From Lachnospiraceae bacterium (GTDB lineage: Bacteria > Bacillota > Clostridia > Lachnospirales > Lachnospiraceae): a DNA stretch of 52,293 nt. The position numbers were made by a program, and so were the translations under genes. The stretch lies in the NCBI GenBank assembly GCA_900772845.1, contig CAAGSD010000063.1, positions 1 through 52,293 of the forward strand, given 5' to 3'. A model generated the notes under the pieces. It ran no database searches, was not told the origin of the DNA, and saw nothing but the letters and a program-made list of their open reading frames with translations. This document shows, in pieces, positions 25,171 to 33,078 of the stretch (positions are counted from its first letter, which is position 1; every line of letters starts with the position of its first letter).

Positions 25171-26586
25171 ATGAAGAAAAAAGTACTTAGTGCTTTACTT
25201 ACAACTGCTATGCTTGCCAGCATGTTGGTAGGTTGTGGCAGCAGCAATGAAGCTCCTGCAGCATCCACCGATGCGGCACCCGCAGCTTCCACCGAAGCTA
25301 AGACCGAGGCGCCTGCATCCACCGAGGCAGCAGAGCCTGCAGCAGCAGAGGAAGGCAAAGTCTTCAACATCTACTGCTGGAACGAGGAGTTCAAGAGCCG
25401 TCTGACAGATCATTATCCCGGATATGAAGAAGTAGACGGAACCACCGGTAAGATCGGTGACATCACTGTAAAGTGGAACATCACTCCTTCTGATGACAAC
25501 GCTTATCAGAACAATCTGGATGCAACACTGTTAAAGCAGGCTGATGCAGCAGCTGATGACAAGATCGACCTGTTCCTGGTTGAGGCTGACTACGCACTGA
25601 AATATGTTGATACCGACTACACAATGCCTGTTAAGGATCTGGGCATCACCGATGCAGATCTGGCTAACCAGTATCAGTACACCAAGGATGTTGTAACCGA
25701 CTCCAACGGCAATCTGAAGGGTGTTTCATGGCAGGGCTGCCCCGGCGTTCTGATCTACAACCGTGAAGCTGCTAAGGCTGTTCTGGGAACCGATGATCCT
25801 GCAGAGGTTCAGAAGTCTGTATCTGATTGGGATACCTTCACCGCAACCGCTGAGAAGATGAAAGCAGCCGGTTACAACATGGTATCTTCCGTAAACGATA
25901 CTTATCGTGTATACTCCAACAACGTATCCGGCAAATGGGTACAGGATGGCAAGATCGTAATCGATGACAACCTGATGAAGTGGGTTGATGACTCCAAGAA
26001 GATGGTTGACGCTAAGGAAACCGGTACCTTCGACCTGTGGTCTGATGACTGGAGCAAAGGCTTCTATCCCGATGGCAAAGTATTCTGCTACTTTGGACCC
26101 GCTTGGCTGATTAACTTCTCCATGGCAGCTGATACCGATGGATCTATCGCAAACCAGGGTGGCTGGGGCGCTACTGAAGGACCTCAGGGCTTCTTCTGGG
26201 GCGGTACTTGGATCTGCGGCGCTACCGGTACCGACAACGCTTCTCTGGTTAAGGATATCATCCTGAAGATGACCACTGATGAAGACATCATGAAAGAGAT
26301 CGTTGTAGCTGATGATGATTTCGTAAACAACAAACCCGCTATGGAAGCTATGGCAGCAGATACCTCTTATCAGAGCAAGGTACTGGGCGGACAGAATCCT
26401 CTGGCTATGTTCTGCGCAGGCGCTGAGAAGATCGATCTGAGCAACCTGTCTGCATACGATCAGGGATGTAACGAAGAGTTCCAGCATGCTATGAAGAACT
26501 ACTTCGATGGCAAGGCTTCTCTGGATGATGCACTGGATCTGTTCTACAAGGCTGTAGAAGAGAAGTATCCTGAGCTTACTCACTAA
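25171..26586 (+). CDS. ABC sugar-binding lipoprotein, probably cellodextrin
   Basis: 471 residues. The signal peptide ends in the lipobox LVGC (Cys22), followed by an Ala/Pro/Thr/Glu-rich tether to about residue 65 and a CUT1-type binding domain starting KVFNIYCWNEEF, with several exposed Trp and Tyr (SWQGCPGVLIYN, GGWGATEGPQGFFWGGTW) suited to sugar stacking. ATG 25171 has GGGAGGAA eight bases upstream; a longer in-frame start at 25084 has no ribosome site. Location beside cellobiose phosphorylase supports cellobiose or cellodextrin as ligand. Strong codon bias and a terminator-like hairpin after the stop fit higher expression than the permeases. Confidence 0.9.
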   Translation: MKKKVLSALLTTAMLASMLVGCGSSNEAPAASTDAAPAASTEAKTEAPASTEAAEPAAAEEGKVFNIYCWNEEFKSRLTDHYPGYEEVDGTTGKIGDITVKWNITPSDDNAYQNNLDATLLKQADAAADDKIDLFLVEADYALKYVDTDYTMPVKDLGITDADLANQYQYTKDVVTDSNGNLKGVSWQGCPGVLIYNREAAKAVLGTDDPAEVQKSVSDWDTFTATAEKMKAAGYNMVSSVNDTYRVYSNNVSGKWVQDGKIVIDDNLMKWVDDSKKMVDAKETGTFDLWSDDWSKGFYPDGKVFCYFGPAWLINFSMAADTDGSIANQGGWGATEGPQGFFWGGTWICGATGTDNASLVKDIILKMTTDEDIMKEIVVADDDFVNNKPAMEAMAADTSYQSKVLGGQNPLAMFCAGAEKIDLSNLSAYDQGCNEEFQHAMKNYFDGKASLDDALDLFYKAVEEKYPELTH

Positions 26587-26627
26587 TCCGAAACGATAAG
26601 CGAATAGCGAAACAATAAGGAATTGAG

Positions 26628-26666
26628 AACCGTGCCTGCCTGGCTGGTCAGGTGGGCACGGTTTTT
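26628..26666 (+). terminator. Intra-operon terminator/attenuator hairpin
   Basis: AACCGTGCC (26628-26636) pairs with GGCACGGTT (26655-26663), with an inner CCTG/CAGG pair, followed by T residues. It separates the binding-protein gene from the permeases, as the hairpin at 4951 does in the other operon. Confidence 0.85.
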
Positions 26667-26818
26667 CTCTCAAAATTCCCGGTTGGCAGAAGCTTTTTTC
26701 GGAAGAAAATAATTAAGAACAAAAAGAAGAGAGCTGCTGCGAGCCTGATCGGAAAAAAGATGGCACGAAAAAACGTAAAGTCGCTAAGAGAGCATGACGG
26801 CAAAAGGGAGGAATCATT

Positions 26819-27733
26819 ATGGCAAAGGTAAAACGCGGAAAGGTGGTACGCTATAATAAGTGGGGTTATATTTTCCTGATCCCCTTTGTGGTAGTGTATG
26901 TATTATTCCAGTTGATCCCGTTGTTCCGGACATTTTATTACAGCTTTTTTGAAAATTACCGTTCCGGACTGACACAGATCGGACCGAATTTCATCGGATT
27001 TGGTAACTATGCAAAGCTGTTGTCCAATCCGGATCTGTGGATGTACACCAAGAATACATTGATCATGTGGGTACTGGGATTTGTACCGCAGATCATCATA
27101 TCTCTGCTTCTGGGTGCATGGTTCTCGGATCCCAGCCTTAGATTAAAGGGACAGAGATTCTTCAAGACAGTTATCTATCTGCCGAACCTGATCATGGCTT
27201 CCGCATTTGCAATGTTGTTCTTCACACTGTTCTCGGATGGTGGTCCTATCAATGAAATGCTGATGCAGATCGGAATCTTTAAAGAGCCGTATCAGTTCCT
27301 TACAAATGTATGGAGTACCAGAGGTCTGGTAGCACTGATGAACTTCCTGATGTGGTTTGGTAATACAACGATCCTCCTGATGGCAGGTATGATGGGTATT
27401 GATACTTCCCTTTTTGAGGCAGCGGAAGTGGACGGAGCAACCTCTACCCAGGTATTCTTCAAGATTACATTACCTTTGTTGAAGCCGATTCTGATCTACG
27501 TGATGATCACATCCCTGATCGGTGGTCTGCAGATGTTCGATGTACCTCAGATCCTGACCAACGGCAAGGGCGATCCTATGAGATCCAGCATGACCCTGAT
27601 CATGTACCTGAATAACCATTTGTACAGTAAGAACTACGGAATGAGTGGTGCGTTGTCTGTAATGTTGTTCATTATCACAGGTATCTTGAGCTTGATCGTA
27701 TTTAAGTTCTCGAACGGCAAACAGGATAAGTAG
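26819..27733 (+). CDS. ABC sugar permease, MalF type (cellodextrin importer)
   Basis: 304 residues. A basic N-terminus (MAKVKRGKVVRYNKWGY) precedes about six membrane helices. The EAA loop reads SLFEAAEVDGATSTQVFFKITLP near residues 198-220. The length is typical of CUT1 MalF-type subunits. GGGAGGAATCATT precedes the ATG. The gap from the binding-protein gene (232 bases) holds the attenuator hairpin and an AT-rich leader. The next permease follows closely, and no ATPase gene is present. Confidence 0.92.
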   Translation: MAKVKRGKVVRYNKWGYIFLIPFVVVYVLFQLIPLFRTFYYSFFENYRSGLTQIGPNFIGFGNYAKLLSNPDLWMYTKNTLIMWVLGFVPQIIISLLLGAWFSDPSLRLKGQRFFKTVIYLPNLIMASAFAMLFFTLFSDGGPINEMLMQIGIFKEPYQFLTNVWSTRGLVALMNFLMWFGNTTILLMAGMMGIDTSLFEAAEVDGATSTQVFFKITLPLLKPILIYVMITSLIGGLQMFDVPQILTNGKGDPMRSSMTLIMYLNNHLYSKNYGMSGALSVMLFIITGILSLIVFKFSNGKQDK

Positions 27734-27745
27734 GAGGTGGCAGAA

Positions 27746-28612
27746 ATGTTGAGCGTAGAAACAAACGAGACAAAAAAAGGTCTGGGCATTCATGCCAGAA
27801 GAGCACTTGCATATATCGTACTGGTTATTATGAGTTTTCTCTGCCTGTTCTGGTTCTATATACTGTTTGTAAATGCAACCAGATCCAAAGGTGAGCTGAC
27901 ACAGGGATTTACCCTGATGCCCAGCACACATCTGATCCAGAACTGGAAGGGTGTCATGGCAGGAACCCTGCCGGTAGTCAGAGGTATGATCAACAGCCTT
28001 GTAGTAGCAACCTGCAGTGCAGTGCTGTGTACCTACTTCTCTACCATGACCGCTTATGCGATTCATGTATATGATTTTAAGTTAAAGAAGTTCATGTTTA
28101 CCTTTATCCTGGCAATCATGACGATTCCTACCCAGGTTACCGCACTCGGATTTATCCAGTTGGTAGCTGATATGAAGTTGGAGGATAACTTTATCCCCCT
28201 GATCATCCCGGCAATCGCAGCACCTGCTACTTTCTTCTATATGAAGCAGTACATGGAAAGTGCATTGCCCCTGTCTCTGGTAGAGGCAGCCAGAATCGAT
28301 GGTTCCGGTGAGTTCCGTACATTTAACTCCATCGTATTGCCGCTGATGAAGCCGGCAATCGCAGTACAGGCGATCTTCACTTTCGTAGCGAACTGGAATA
28401 ACTACTTCACACCGGCACTGGTTCTGCATGATGACAAGATGAAGACATTACCTATCCTGATCGCTCAGCTGCGTTCCGCAGACTTCCTGAAGTTTGATAT
28501 GGGTCAGGTGTATGTAACGATTGCATTCTCTATATTCCCTGTTATCATCGTATACCTGTTCCTTTCCAAGTACATTGTCCAGGGCGTGGCAATGGGAAGT
28601 GTAAAGGGTTAA
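27746..28612 (+). CDS. ABC sugar permease, MalG type (cellodextrin importer)
   Basis: About 288 residues, with six predicted membrane helices and the EAA loop LVEAARIDGSGEFRTFNSIVLP. The C-terminus KYIVQGVAMGSVKG is standard. ATG 27746 is preferred because AGGAGG stands eight bases upstream, overlapping the stop of the partner gene. A GTG at 27737 would lie inside that ribosome site. It completes the membrane part of the importer; a shared ATPase must come from elsewhere in the genome. Confidence 0.92.
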   Translation: MLSVETNETKKGLGIHARRALAYIVLVIMSFLCLFWFYILFVNATRSKGELTQGFTLMPSTHLIQNWKGVMAGTLPVVRGMINSLVVATCSAVLCTYFSTMTAYAIHVYDFKLKKFMFTFILAIMTIPTQVTALGFIQLVADMKLEDNFIPLIIPAIAAPATFFYMKQYMESALPLSLVEAARIDGSGEFRTFNSIVLPLMKPAIAVQAIFTFVANWNNYFTPALVLHDDKMKTLPILIAQLRSADFLKFDMGQVYVTIAFSIFPVIIVYLFLSKYIVQGVAMGSVKG

Positions 28613-28649
28613 TATTTCGCCAGCAACATTCAATACATAAATCTCTCCT

Positions 28650-28684
28650 GAAAAGCGGCACTCTTCCCCGGAGTGGCGCTTTTC
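28650..28684 (+). terminator. Probable terminator of the cellodextrin operon
   Basis: GAAAAGCGGCACTC pairs with GAGTGGCGCTTTTC (one G/G mismatch) around a 7-base loop. The T run lies within the 3' arm, so termination strength is uncertain. Confidence 0.65.
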
Positions 28685-28686
28685 GC

Positions 28687-28715
28687 TTGCAAAAAAACGG
28701 GGAAACGGGTATAAA
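28687..28715 (+). promoter_or_regulatory. Promoter for the small acidic protein
   Basis: TTGCAA (28687-28692), a 17-base spacer and TATAAA (28710-28715), about 95 bases before the small gene. Confidence 0.55.
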
Positions 28716-28808
28716 ATAAAGAGAAGGGTGAATGTGCATTTTGAATGAAAATGTCAGATACAGTGGTAAAAGACATTGGTATAGAAACGGAAGAAAGAGG
28801 TAACGATC

Positions 28809-28970
28809 ATGCAGATGTATGAGGTGACAGCGCTGGCACCGGAAGGACCGGAGGAAGTCTATCAGGCAATGGTGTTTGCAGAAGATGAAGATGATGCCTT
28901 GAACCAGCTGGAGGAACAGCTGAAGGAGCAGAAGATTGCCCATGGAATGTGCATGGCGGAAGAAGTGTGA
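28809..28970 (+). CDS. Small acidic protein, 53 residues
   Basis: The frame MQMYEVTALAPEGPEEVYQAMVF... ends ...AHGMCMAEEV. AGAGG lies five bases before the ATG and a plausible promoter lies upstream. The sequence has a short beta-like start (YEVTALAPEG), then an acidic segment EDEDDALNQLEEQLKEQK that should form a helix. I do not recognise a family. Codon usage matches the neighbouring genes, which favours a real gene over chance. It precedes a Cys-rich small protein, from which it is separated by two inverted repeats. Confidence 0.55.
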   Translation: MQMYEVTALAPEGPEEVYQAMVFAEDEDDALNQLEEQLKEQKIAHGMCMAEEV

Positions 28971-28972
28971 AA

Positions 28973-29062
28973 AGAACTTCTAATCACTCAGAGCAAAGGC
29001 TCTTTCGTGAAGAAGTTCTATGTTTCACACGCAAATTTGTGCCAATGGCACAAAATTTGTAA
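28973..29062 (+). repeat. Two inverted repeats between the small genes
   Basis: AGAACTTCT (28973-28981) pairs with AGAAGTTCT (29011-29019), with an inner AGAGC/GCTCT pair. Next, CAAATTTGTGCC pairs with GGCACAAAATTTG (about 29033-29061, one bulge) around AAT. No T run follows either one, so a leader structure before the Cys-rich gene is more likely than a terminator. Confidence 0.55.
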
Positions 29063-29087
29063 TCAATGGGAGGATGTCGATATTAGC

Positions 29088-29327
29088 ATGGAAAATTCAT
29101 ATCGCTTTTTTGAGAATAAAGATTGTAAATATTTCCCCTGCCACAAGGGTCTTACGGAGTTCAACTGCCTGTTCTGTTACTGCCCGATGTACCGCCTGGA
29201 GCACTGCCCCGGGAATCCGAGGTATTTCGAGAAAAACGGCAGACGGATCAAGGACTGCTCAGGCTGCACCTTCCCGCACGATCCGGAGCATTATGATACG
29301 ATCCTGCAGATCCTGCGGGAGGCGTAA
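29088..29327 (+). CDS. Cysteine-rich small domain protein
   Basis: 79 residues from ATG 29088. The start MENSYRFFENKDCKYFPCHKG and the array of eight cysteines (CKYFPC, CLFCYCP, HCPGNP, DCSGC) match the cysteine-rich small domain family, a probable metal-binding fold of unknown role that is also found fused to cobalamin-related proteins. GGGAGG lies about 14 bases upstream, farther than usual. An in-frame GTG at 29007 would add 27 residues but would run through the inverted repeats, so it is less likely. The gene ends just before the terminator shared with tRNA-Ser. Confidence 0.75.
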   Translation: MENSYRFFENKDCKYFPCHKGLTEFNCLFCYCPMYRLEHCPGNPRYFEKNGRRIKDCSGCTFPHDPEHYDTILQILREA

Positions 29328-29379
29328 CACATTTTTCTGAAAAAATCAAATGTCAATAATCACATTTTTCTAAAACTAA

Positions 29380-29413
29380 AAGCCGATAGTCTGTGAAAAC
29401 AGATTACCGGCTT
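29380..29413. terminator. Terminator between Cys-rich gene and tRNA-Ser
   Basis: A 15-bp stem (AAGCCGATAGTCTGT with ACAGATTACCGGCTT, one mismatch and one G-T pair) around GAAA. Reading leftward it is followed by a T-rich stretch, so it should end the tRNA transcript; rightward it is followed by CTTT. Confidence 0.85.
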
Positions 29414-29422
29414 CTTTATGCG

Positions 29423-29509
29423 CGGAGACGGTGGGATTTGAACCCACGTGCCCGAGAAGGGCTAACGCATTTCGAGTGCGCCCCGTTATGACCACTTCGA
29501 TACGTCTCC
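29423..29509 (-). tRNA. tRNA-Ser (anticodon CGA)
   Basis: The minus strand reads GGAGACG at the 5' end and CGTCTCC at the 3' acceptor arm. The anticodon loop is CTCGAAA with anticodon CGA, a long variable arm (GCCCTTCTCGGGC) is present and the T loop is GGTTCAAATCC. The 87-base length and long variable arm fit serine tRNA reading UCG. The discriminator base is G, and CCA is not encoded. Confidence 0.95.
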
Positions 29510-29633
29510 AAAAGATTACAACGTAGATTATTTTATCTGAAAAATACCGGTTTGGCAAGGGGAGAAACGAAAAATCCTGATTTTACTGCGGGAGTTATGA
29601 TAATAAGTTCTGGTGGTTATAATAAAAAAGATG

Positions 29634-29687
29634 TTGACAGAACAACATCTACGTAGTATATTGCAGATAAATACTTTGATAGTCAAA
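29634..29687 (+). promoter_or_regulatory. Fatty-acid operon promoter with FabT-type operator
   Basis: TTGACA (29634-29639), a 17-base spacer and TATATT (29657-29662). The palindrome TTTGATAGTCAAA (29675-29687) lies just past the -10. It matches the FabT-type site bound by MarR regulators of fatty-acid synthesis, and such a MarR gene ends this cluster. A second palindrome, GATGTTG-N6-CAACATC (29630-29649), overlaps the -35. The rest of 29510-29831 shows no gene. Confidence 0.82.
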
Positions 29688-29831
29688 ACAATTTGGCGAA
29701 AGATAGACTTGAAATGAAAAAGGTCAACACTGACAACAATTTCGAAGGGAAAGTGAACACGCCGGAGACGACAAAGTAGTAAAACAAGGTATCAGAAACA
29801 CAATAATGAAAAGTATAAGGAGAGTAAAAAC

Positions 29832-30056
29832 ATGTTAGAAAAAGTAGCAGCCATCATCAGAGAACAGTTAAACCAGGAAAATGTAGAAATCACAGAGGCA
29901 ACCCGTTTCAAAGAGGATCTGGAAGTGGATTCCCTGGATCTGTTTGAATTGGTAATGGCATTTGAGGAGGAATACGGAGTGTCCATTCCTTCTGAGGAAC
30001 TGGAAAATCTGGCAACTGTAGGTGATGTTATCAGTTATATTCAGGAGCATGCGTAA
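29832..30056 (+). CDS. acpP: Acyl carrier protein
   Basis: 74 residues, the usual ACP size. The phosphopantetheine attachment motif is Asp33-Ser34-Leu35 in EVDSLDLFELVMAFEEEYG, and the protein is strongly acidic. AAGGAGAG precedes the ATG. It is the first gene of the type II fatty-acid cluster and lies 145 bases past the FabT-type operator. A copy of the dispersed 58-bp repeat separates it from fabK, which may let acpP be expressed at a different level. Confidence 0.97.
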   Translation: MLEKVAAIIREQLNQENVEITEATRFKEDLEVDSLDLFELVMAFEEEYGVSIPSEELENLATVGDVISYIQEHA

Positions 30057-30065
30057 GAACGGAAT

Positions 30066-30123
30066 ATCTGCCTGAATGCAAGCATTCGCAGAACGCAGCT
30101 TTGCATGGTTCTGAATAGTTACA
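30066..30123 (+). repeat. 58-bp dispersed intergenic repeat, copy 2
   Basis: 53 of 58 bases agree with 1403-1460. It includes the GAATGC-AA-GCATTC palindrome and the CTGAATAGTTACA end. It lies between acpP and fabK inside a transcribed operon. Confidence 0.78.
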
Positions 30124-30168
30124 GAATATGTAATATAACGCAGAATGACGAGAAGGATCAGAAAGACA

Positions 30169-31107
30169 ATGAAAACAAAGATCACGGAACTTCTACAAAT
30201 CGAATATCCCATTTTCCAGGGCGGCATGGCATGGGTGGCGGAACATAAGCTGGCGGCAGCGGTATCAAATGCCGGAGGCTTAGGCATCATCGGTGCCGCT
30301 TCCGCTCCGCCTGAGGTTGTCCGGGAGGAAATCCGTAAATGCAAAGAACTGACTGACAAACCCTTCGGCGTGAATATCATGCTGCTCAATCCCAATGCGG
30401 AGGATGTAGCGAAGATCGTCGTGGAAGAAGGAGTAAAAGCGGTAACGACTGGTGCTGGAAACCCGGGAAAATTCATGGAACTGTGGAAGAATGCCGGAGT
30501 GAAAGTCATTCCGGTGGTGGCCAGTGTGGCTATGGCGAAGATGATGGAGCGTGCCGGAGCGGACGCTGTGGTGGCGGAAGGCATGGAAAGCGGTGGACAT
30601 ATCGGTTCCACCACGACCATGGCGCTGGTTCCGCAGGTAGTGGATGCGGTATCTATCCCGGTGATCGCGGCCGGAGGTATCGCCGATGGCAGAGGAATGG
30701 CGGCGGCTTTTATGCTGGGAGCGGAAGGTATCCAGATGGGCACCCGGTTCGTTGCATCAAAGGAATCCATCGTCCATGAAAATTATAAGAATCAGATCAT
30801 CAAGGCAAAGGATATTGATTCTGTAGTGACGGGAATGTCTACCGGACATCCGGTGCGTTCTTTACGGAATCAGATGACCAGAGAGTATCTGAAGCTGGAA
30901 AAAGAAAATGCAGACTTCATGGAGCTGGAAAAGCTGACGCTGGGATCTCTCAGGAAGGCAGTGCAGGACGGAGATACCGTAAACGGAACACTGATGGCGG
31001 GACAGATTGCAGGCTTGATCCGCAGAGAACAGACCTGCCGTGAGATTATTGAAGAAACAGTGCAGCAGGCGCAGGAGTGCATGGCGGCACAAGGACAGCA
31101 TAAATAA
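30169..31107 (+). CDS. fabK: Enoyl-ACP reductase II (FabK)
   Basis: 312 residues from ATG 30169. This is the FMN-dependent TIM-barrel reductase that carries out the last step of each fatty-acid elongation round and replaces FabI in many Firmicutes. Signatures are EYPIFQGGMAWVAEHKLAAAVSNAGGLGIIG near the N-terminus, the VAEGMESGGHIG loop and PVIAAGGIADGRGMAAAFMLGAEGIQMGTRF for FMN phosphate binding. An in-frame ATG 24 bases earlier is possible, but AGAAGGA is better spaced for 30169. It lies between acpP and fabD, the usual order. Confidence 0.95.
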   Translation: MKTKITELLQIEYPIFQGGMAWVAEHKLAAAVSNAGGLGIIGAASAPPEVVREEIRKCKELTDKPFGVNIMLLNPNAEDVAKIVVEEGVKAVTTGAGNPGKFMELWKNAGVKVIPVVASVAMAKMMERAGADAVVAEGMESGGHIGSTTTMALVPQVVDAVSIPVIAAGGIADGRGMAAAFMLGAEGIQMGTRFVASKESIVHENYKNQIIKAKDIDSVVTGMSTGHPVRSLRNQMTREYLKLEKENADFMELEKLTLGSLRKAVQDGDTVNGTLMAGQIAGLIRREQTCREIIEETVQQAQECMAAQGQHK

Positions 31108-31246
31108 AATATAGCGACCGGTAACTGCTGACAACAGATTTCGAACAGCGTCAGGCGGCATAGTGTATATGAAAAACGGCGCTTTACAAAAATATGCTGT
31201 AACCGAGGGGAACAATAGCATCACATAGTAATTAGGAGATGACAAA

Positions 31247-32233
31247 ATGAGCAAGATCGCATATTTATTCCCGGGACAGGGCTCCCAGTACATAGGAATG
31301 GGCAAGGAGTTCTATGATGCTTACCCGGAAGCACAGGCGGTATGGAAGCTGGCAGACAAGGTGCTCCAGAATCTGTATTGGCAGGATAAGCGGGAAGTAC
31401 AGGCGGAAAGCGGACATCCGTACTCCATGGAACAGCTGACCTTTGAAGAAAATCCTTATATCAATATTACGGAATATACACAGATCGCCATGCTGACCAT
31501 GGAAGTGGCAATTCTGAAAGTATTGGAGGCAAAAGGACTGAAAGCGGAGATGGCAGCAGGCTTAAGCCTGGGAGAATATGGGGCGCTGGCTGCCGCCGGT
31601 GTGATGGAGCTGCCGGATCTGTTCCGGATCATAAGGATGCGTGGTATCTATATGCAGGAGGCCTATCCGGAAGGAGGAGCCATGGTAGCGATATTAGGAC
31701 TGGACGGAGATATCGTGGCAAAAATCTGCGAACAGACAGCAAAAGAAACCGGCAAAGTCGTCTCGGTGGCAAATTATAACTGCCCGGGACAGATCGTGAT
31801 CACCGGAGAGGCAGATGCAGTAGAGGCGGCATCAGAAGCGCTGAAAGAAGCAGGCGCAAAACGCTGTATCCCTTTAAAGGTCAGCGGACCGTTCCACTCA
31901 GCCCTGTTAGAAAATGCAGGAGAACAATTGGCAGATGAATTGAAAAGCGTAAAGCTGTCAACTCCCTGGATTCCTTATGTGTCCAACGTAACAGCGGATT
32001 ATGTGACAGATGCGTCACAGGTTGCGGAATTGTTGAAACAACAGGTGTCCAGTCCCGTACATTTCACCCAGAGCGTAGAGCGGATGATTGCAGATGGTGT
32101 GGACACTTTCGTAGAGATCGGTCCGGGGAAGACACTCAGCAGCTTCGTCCGTAAAATTGACAGAAATGTCAAAGTATACAATATCGAGAAACCGGAGGAT
32201 CTGGACCGGGTGATGGAGGAGCTGGCATGTTGA
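31247..32233 (+). CDS. fabD: Malonyl-CoA:ACP transacylase
   Basis: 328 residues. It loads malonate onto ACP. Catalytic Ser107 lies in GLSLGEYGAL and His217 in SGPFHSALL; the N-terminal PGQGSQYIGMG is present. The segment at about residues 40-70 (LYWQDKREVQAESGHPYSME) is longer than in the E. coli enzyme. TAGGAGATG precedes the ATG. It overlaps fabG by seven bases, so the two are translationally coupled. Confidence 0.96.
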   Translation: MSKIAYLFPGQGSQYIGMGKEFYDAYPEAQAVWKLADKVLQNLYWQDKREVQAESGHPYSMEQLTFEENPYINITEYTQIAMLTMEVAILKVLEAKGLKAEMAAGLSLGEYGALAAAGVMELPDLFRIIRMRGIYMQEAYPEGGAMVAILGLDGDIVAKICEQTAKETGKVVSVANYNCPGQIVITGEADAVEAASEALKEAGAKRCIPLKVSGPFHSALLENAGEQLADELKSVKLSTPWIPYVSNVTADYVTDASQVAELLKQQVSSPVHFTQSVERMIADGVDTFVEIGPGKTLSSFVRKIDRNVKVYNIEKPEDLDRVMEELAC

Positions 32234-32982
32234 CAGGAAAAAGTCTGACAGGACAAGTTGCTATTGTCACAGGGGCATCACGGGGCATTGGAAAAGCAGT
32301 GGCACAGGCACTGGCAGCAGAAGGAGCCACGGTGATCATTAATTATAACGGTTCTGCAGAGGCGGCGGAAGTAGTGGCGGAGGACATCCGAAGCCAAGGC
32401 GGCATGGCGGAGGCTGTGAAGTGCAATGTTGCGGATTTTGCAGAGAGTGAAGCCTTTGCAAAGGCAGTAACAGAGAAATACGGCAGAGTTGACATCCTTG
32501 TCAATAACGCCGGGATCACGCGGGACAATCTGATCGTGCGGATGACGGAAGAAGAGTTCAATGCAGTCCTGGATACGAACCTGAAAGGCGCATTTCACAT
32601 GATCCGGCATCTGACGAAGACCTTTATGAAGCAGAGATATGGGAAAATCATCAATATCTCTTCTGTCAGTGGCATTGTCGGGAATGCCGGGCAGGCTAAT
32701 TATTCCGCATCCAAGGCGGGGTTGATCGGTCTGACGAAAAGCGTAGCAAGAGAACTGGCATCTCGGAATATCTGCGTGAATGCCGTGGCACCCGGATTTA
32801 TCCGGACAGATATGACAGACAAACTGCCGGAGGCGGTACAGGATAATGCGGTCGGACAGATCCCGCTTAAGAAAATGGGAAGACCGGAGGATGTCGCACA
32901 GGCGGTACTGTTCCTGGCAGGAGATGCGTCGGACTATATCACAGGCCAGGTGCTGTGCGTAGACGGCGGTATGGCAATGTAA
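32227..32982 (+). CDS. fabG: 3-oxoacyl-ACP reductase
   Basis: A 251-residue short-chain dehydrogenase that reduces beta-ketoacyl-ACP with NADPH. Cofactor motif TGASRGIG (residues 15-22), structural NNAG, the catalytic serine in INISSVSG, then Tyr159 and Lys163 in YSASK. The C-terminal GQVLCVDGGMAM is typical. It starts inside the end of fabD. The 96 bases to fabF hold a short direct repeat. Confidence 0.96.
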   Translation: MLTGKSLTGQVAIVTGASRGIGKAVAQALAAEGATVIINYNGSAEAAEVVAEDIRSQGGMAEAVKCNVADFAESEAFAKAVTEKYGRVDILVNNAGITRDNLIVRMTEEEFNAVLDTNLKGAFHMIRHLTKTFMKQRYGKIINISSVSGIVGNAGQANYSASKAGLIGLTKSVARELASRNICVNAVAPGFIRTDMTDKLPEAVQDNAVGQIPLKKMGRPEDVAQAVLFLAGDASDYITGQVLCVDGGMAM

Positions 32983-33002
32983 AAAAGGTCCGGCAACAGG
33001 AA

Positions 33003-33054
33003 AGCAGAATAGAAAATATGTCCGTTAACGGTACAGCAGGATAGAAAATAAGTC
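33003..33054 (+). repeat. 20-bp direct repeat between fabG and fabF
   Basis: AGCAGAATAGAAAATATGTC (33003-33022) and AGCAGGATAGAAAATAAGTC (33035-33054) agree at 18 of 20 bases, 32 bases apart. No function is evident. Confidence 0.6.
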
Positions 33055-33078
33055 AGGACGCGAGGGAGTATATCACGT

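Noticed and set aside
30145..30168. Earlier ATG for fabK
   Set aside because: It adds eight unconserved residues and the ribosome site is better spaced for 30169.
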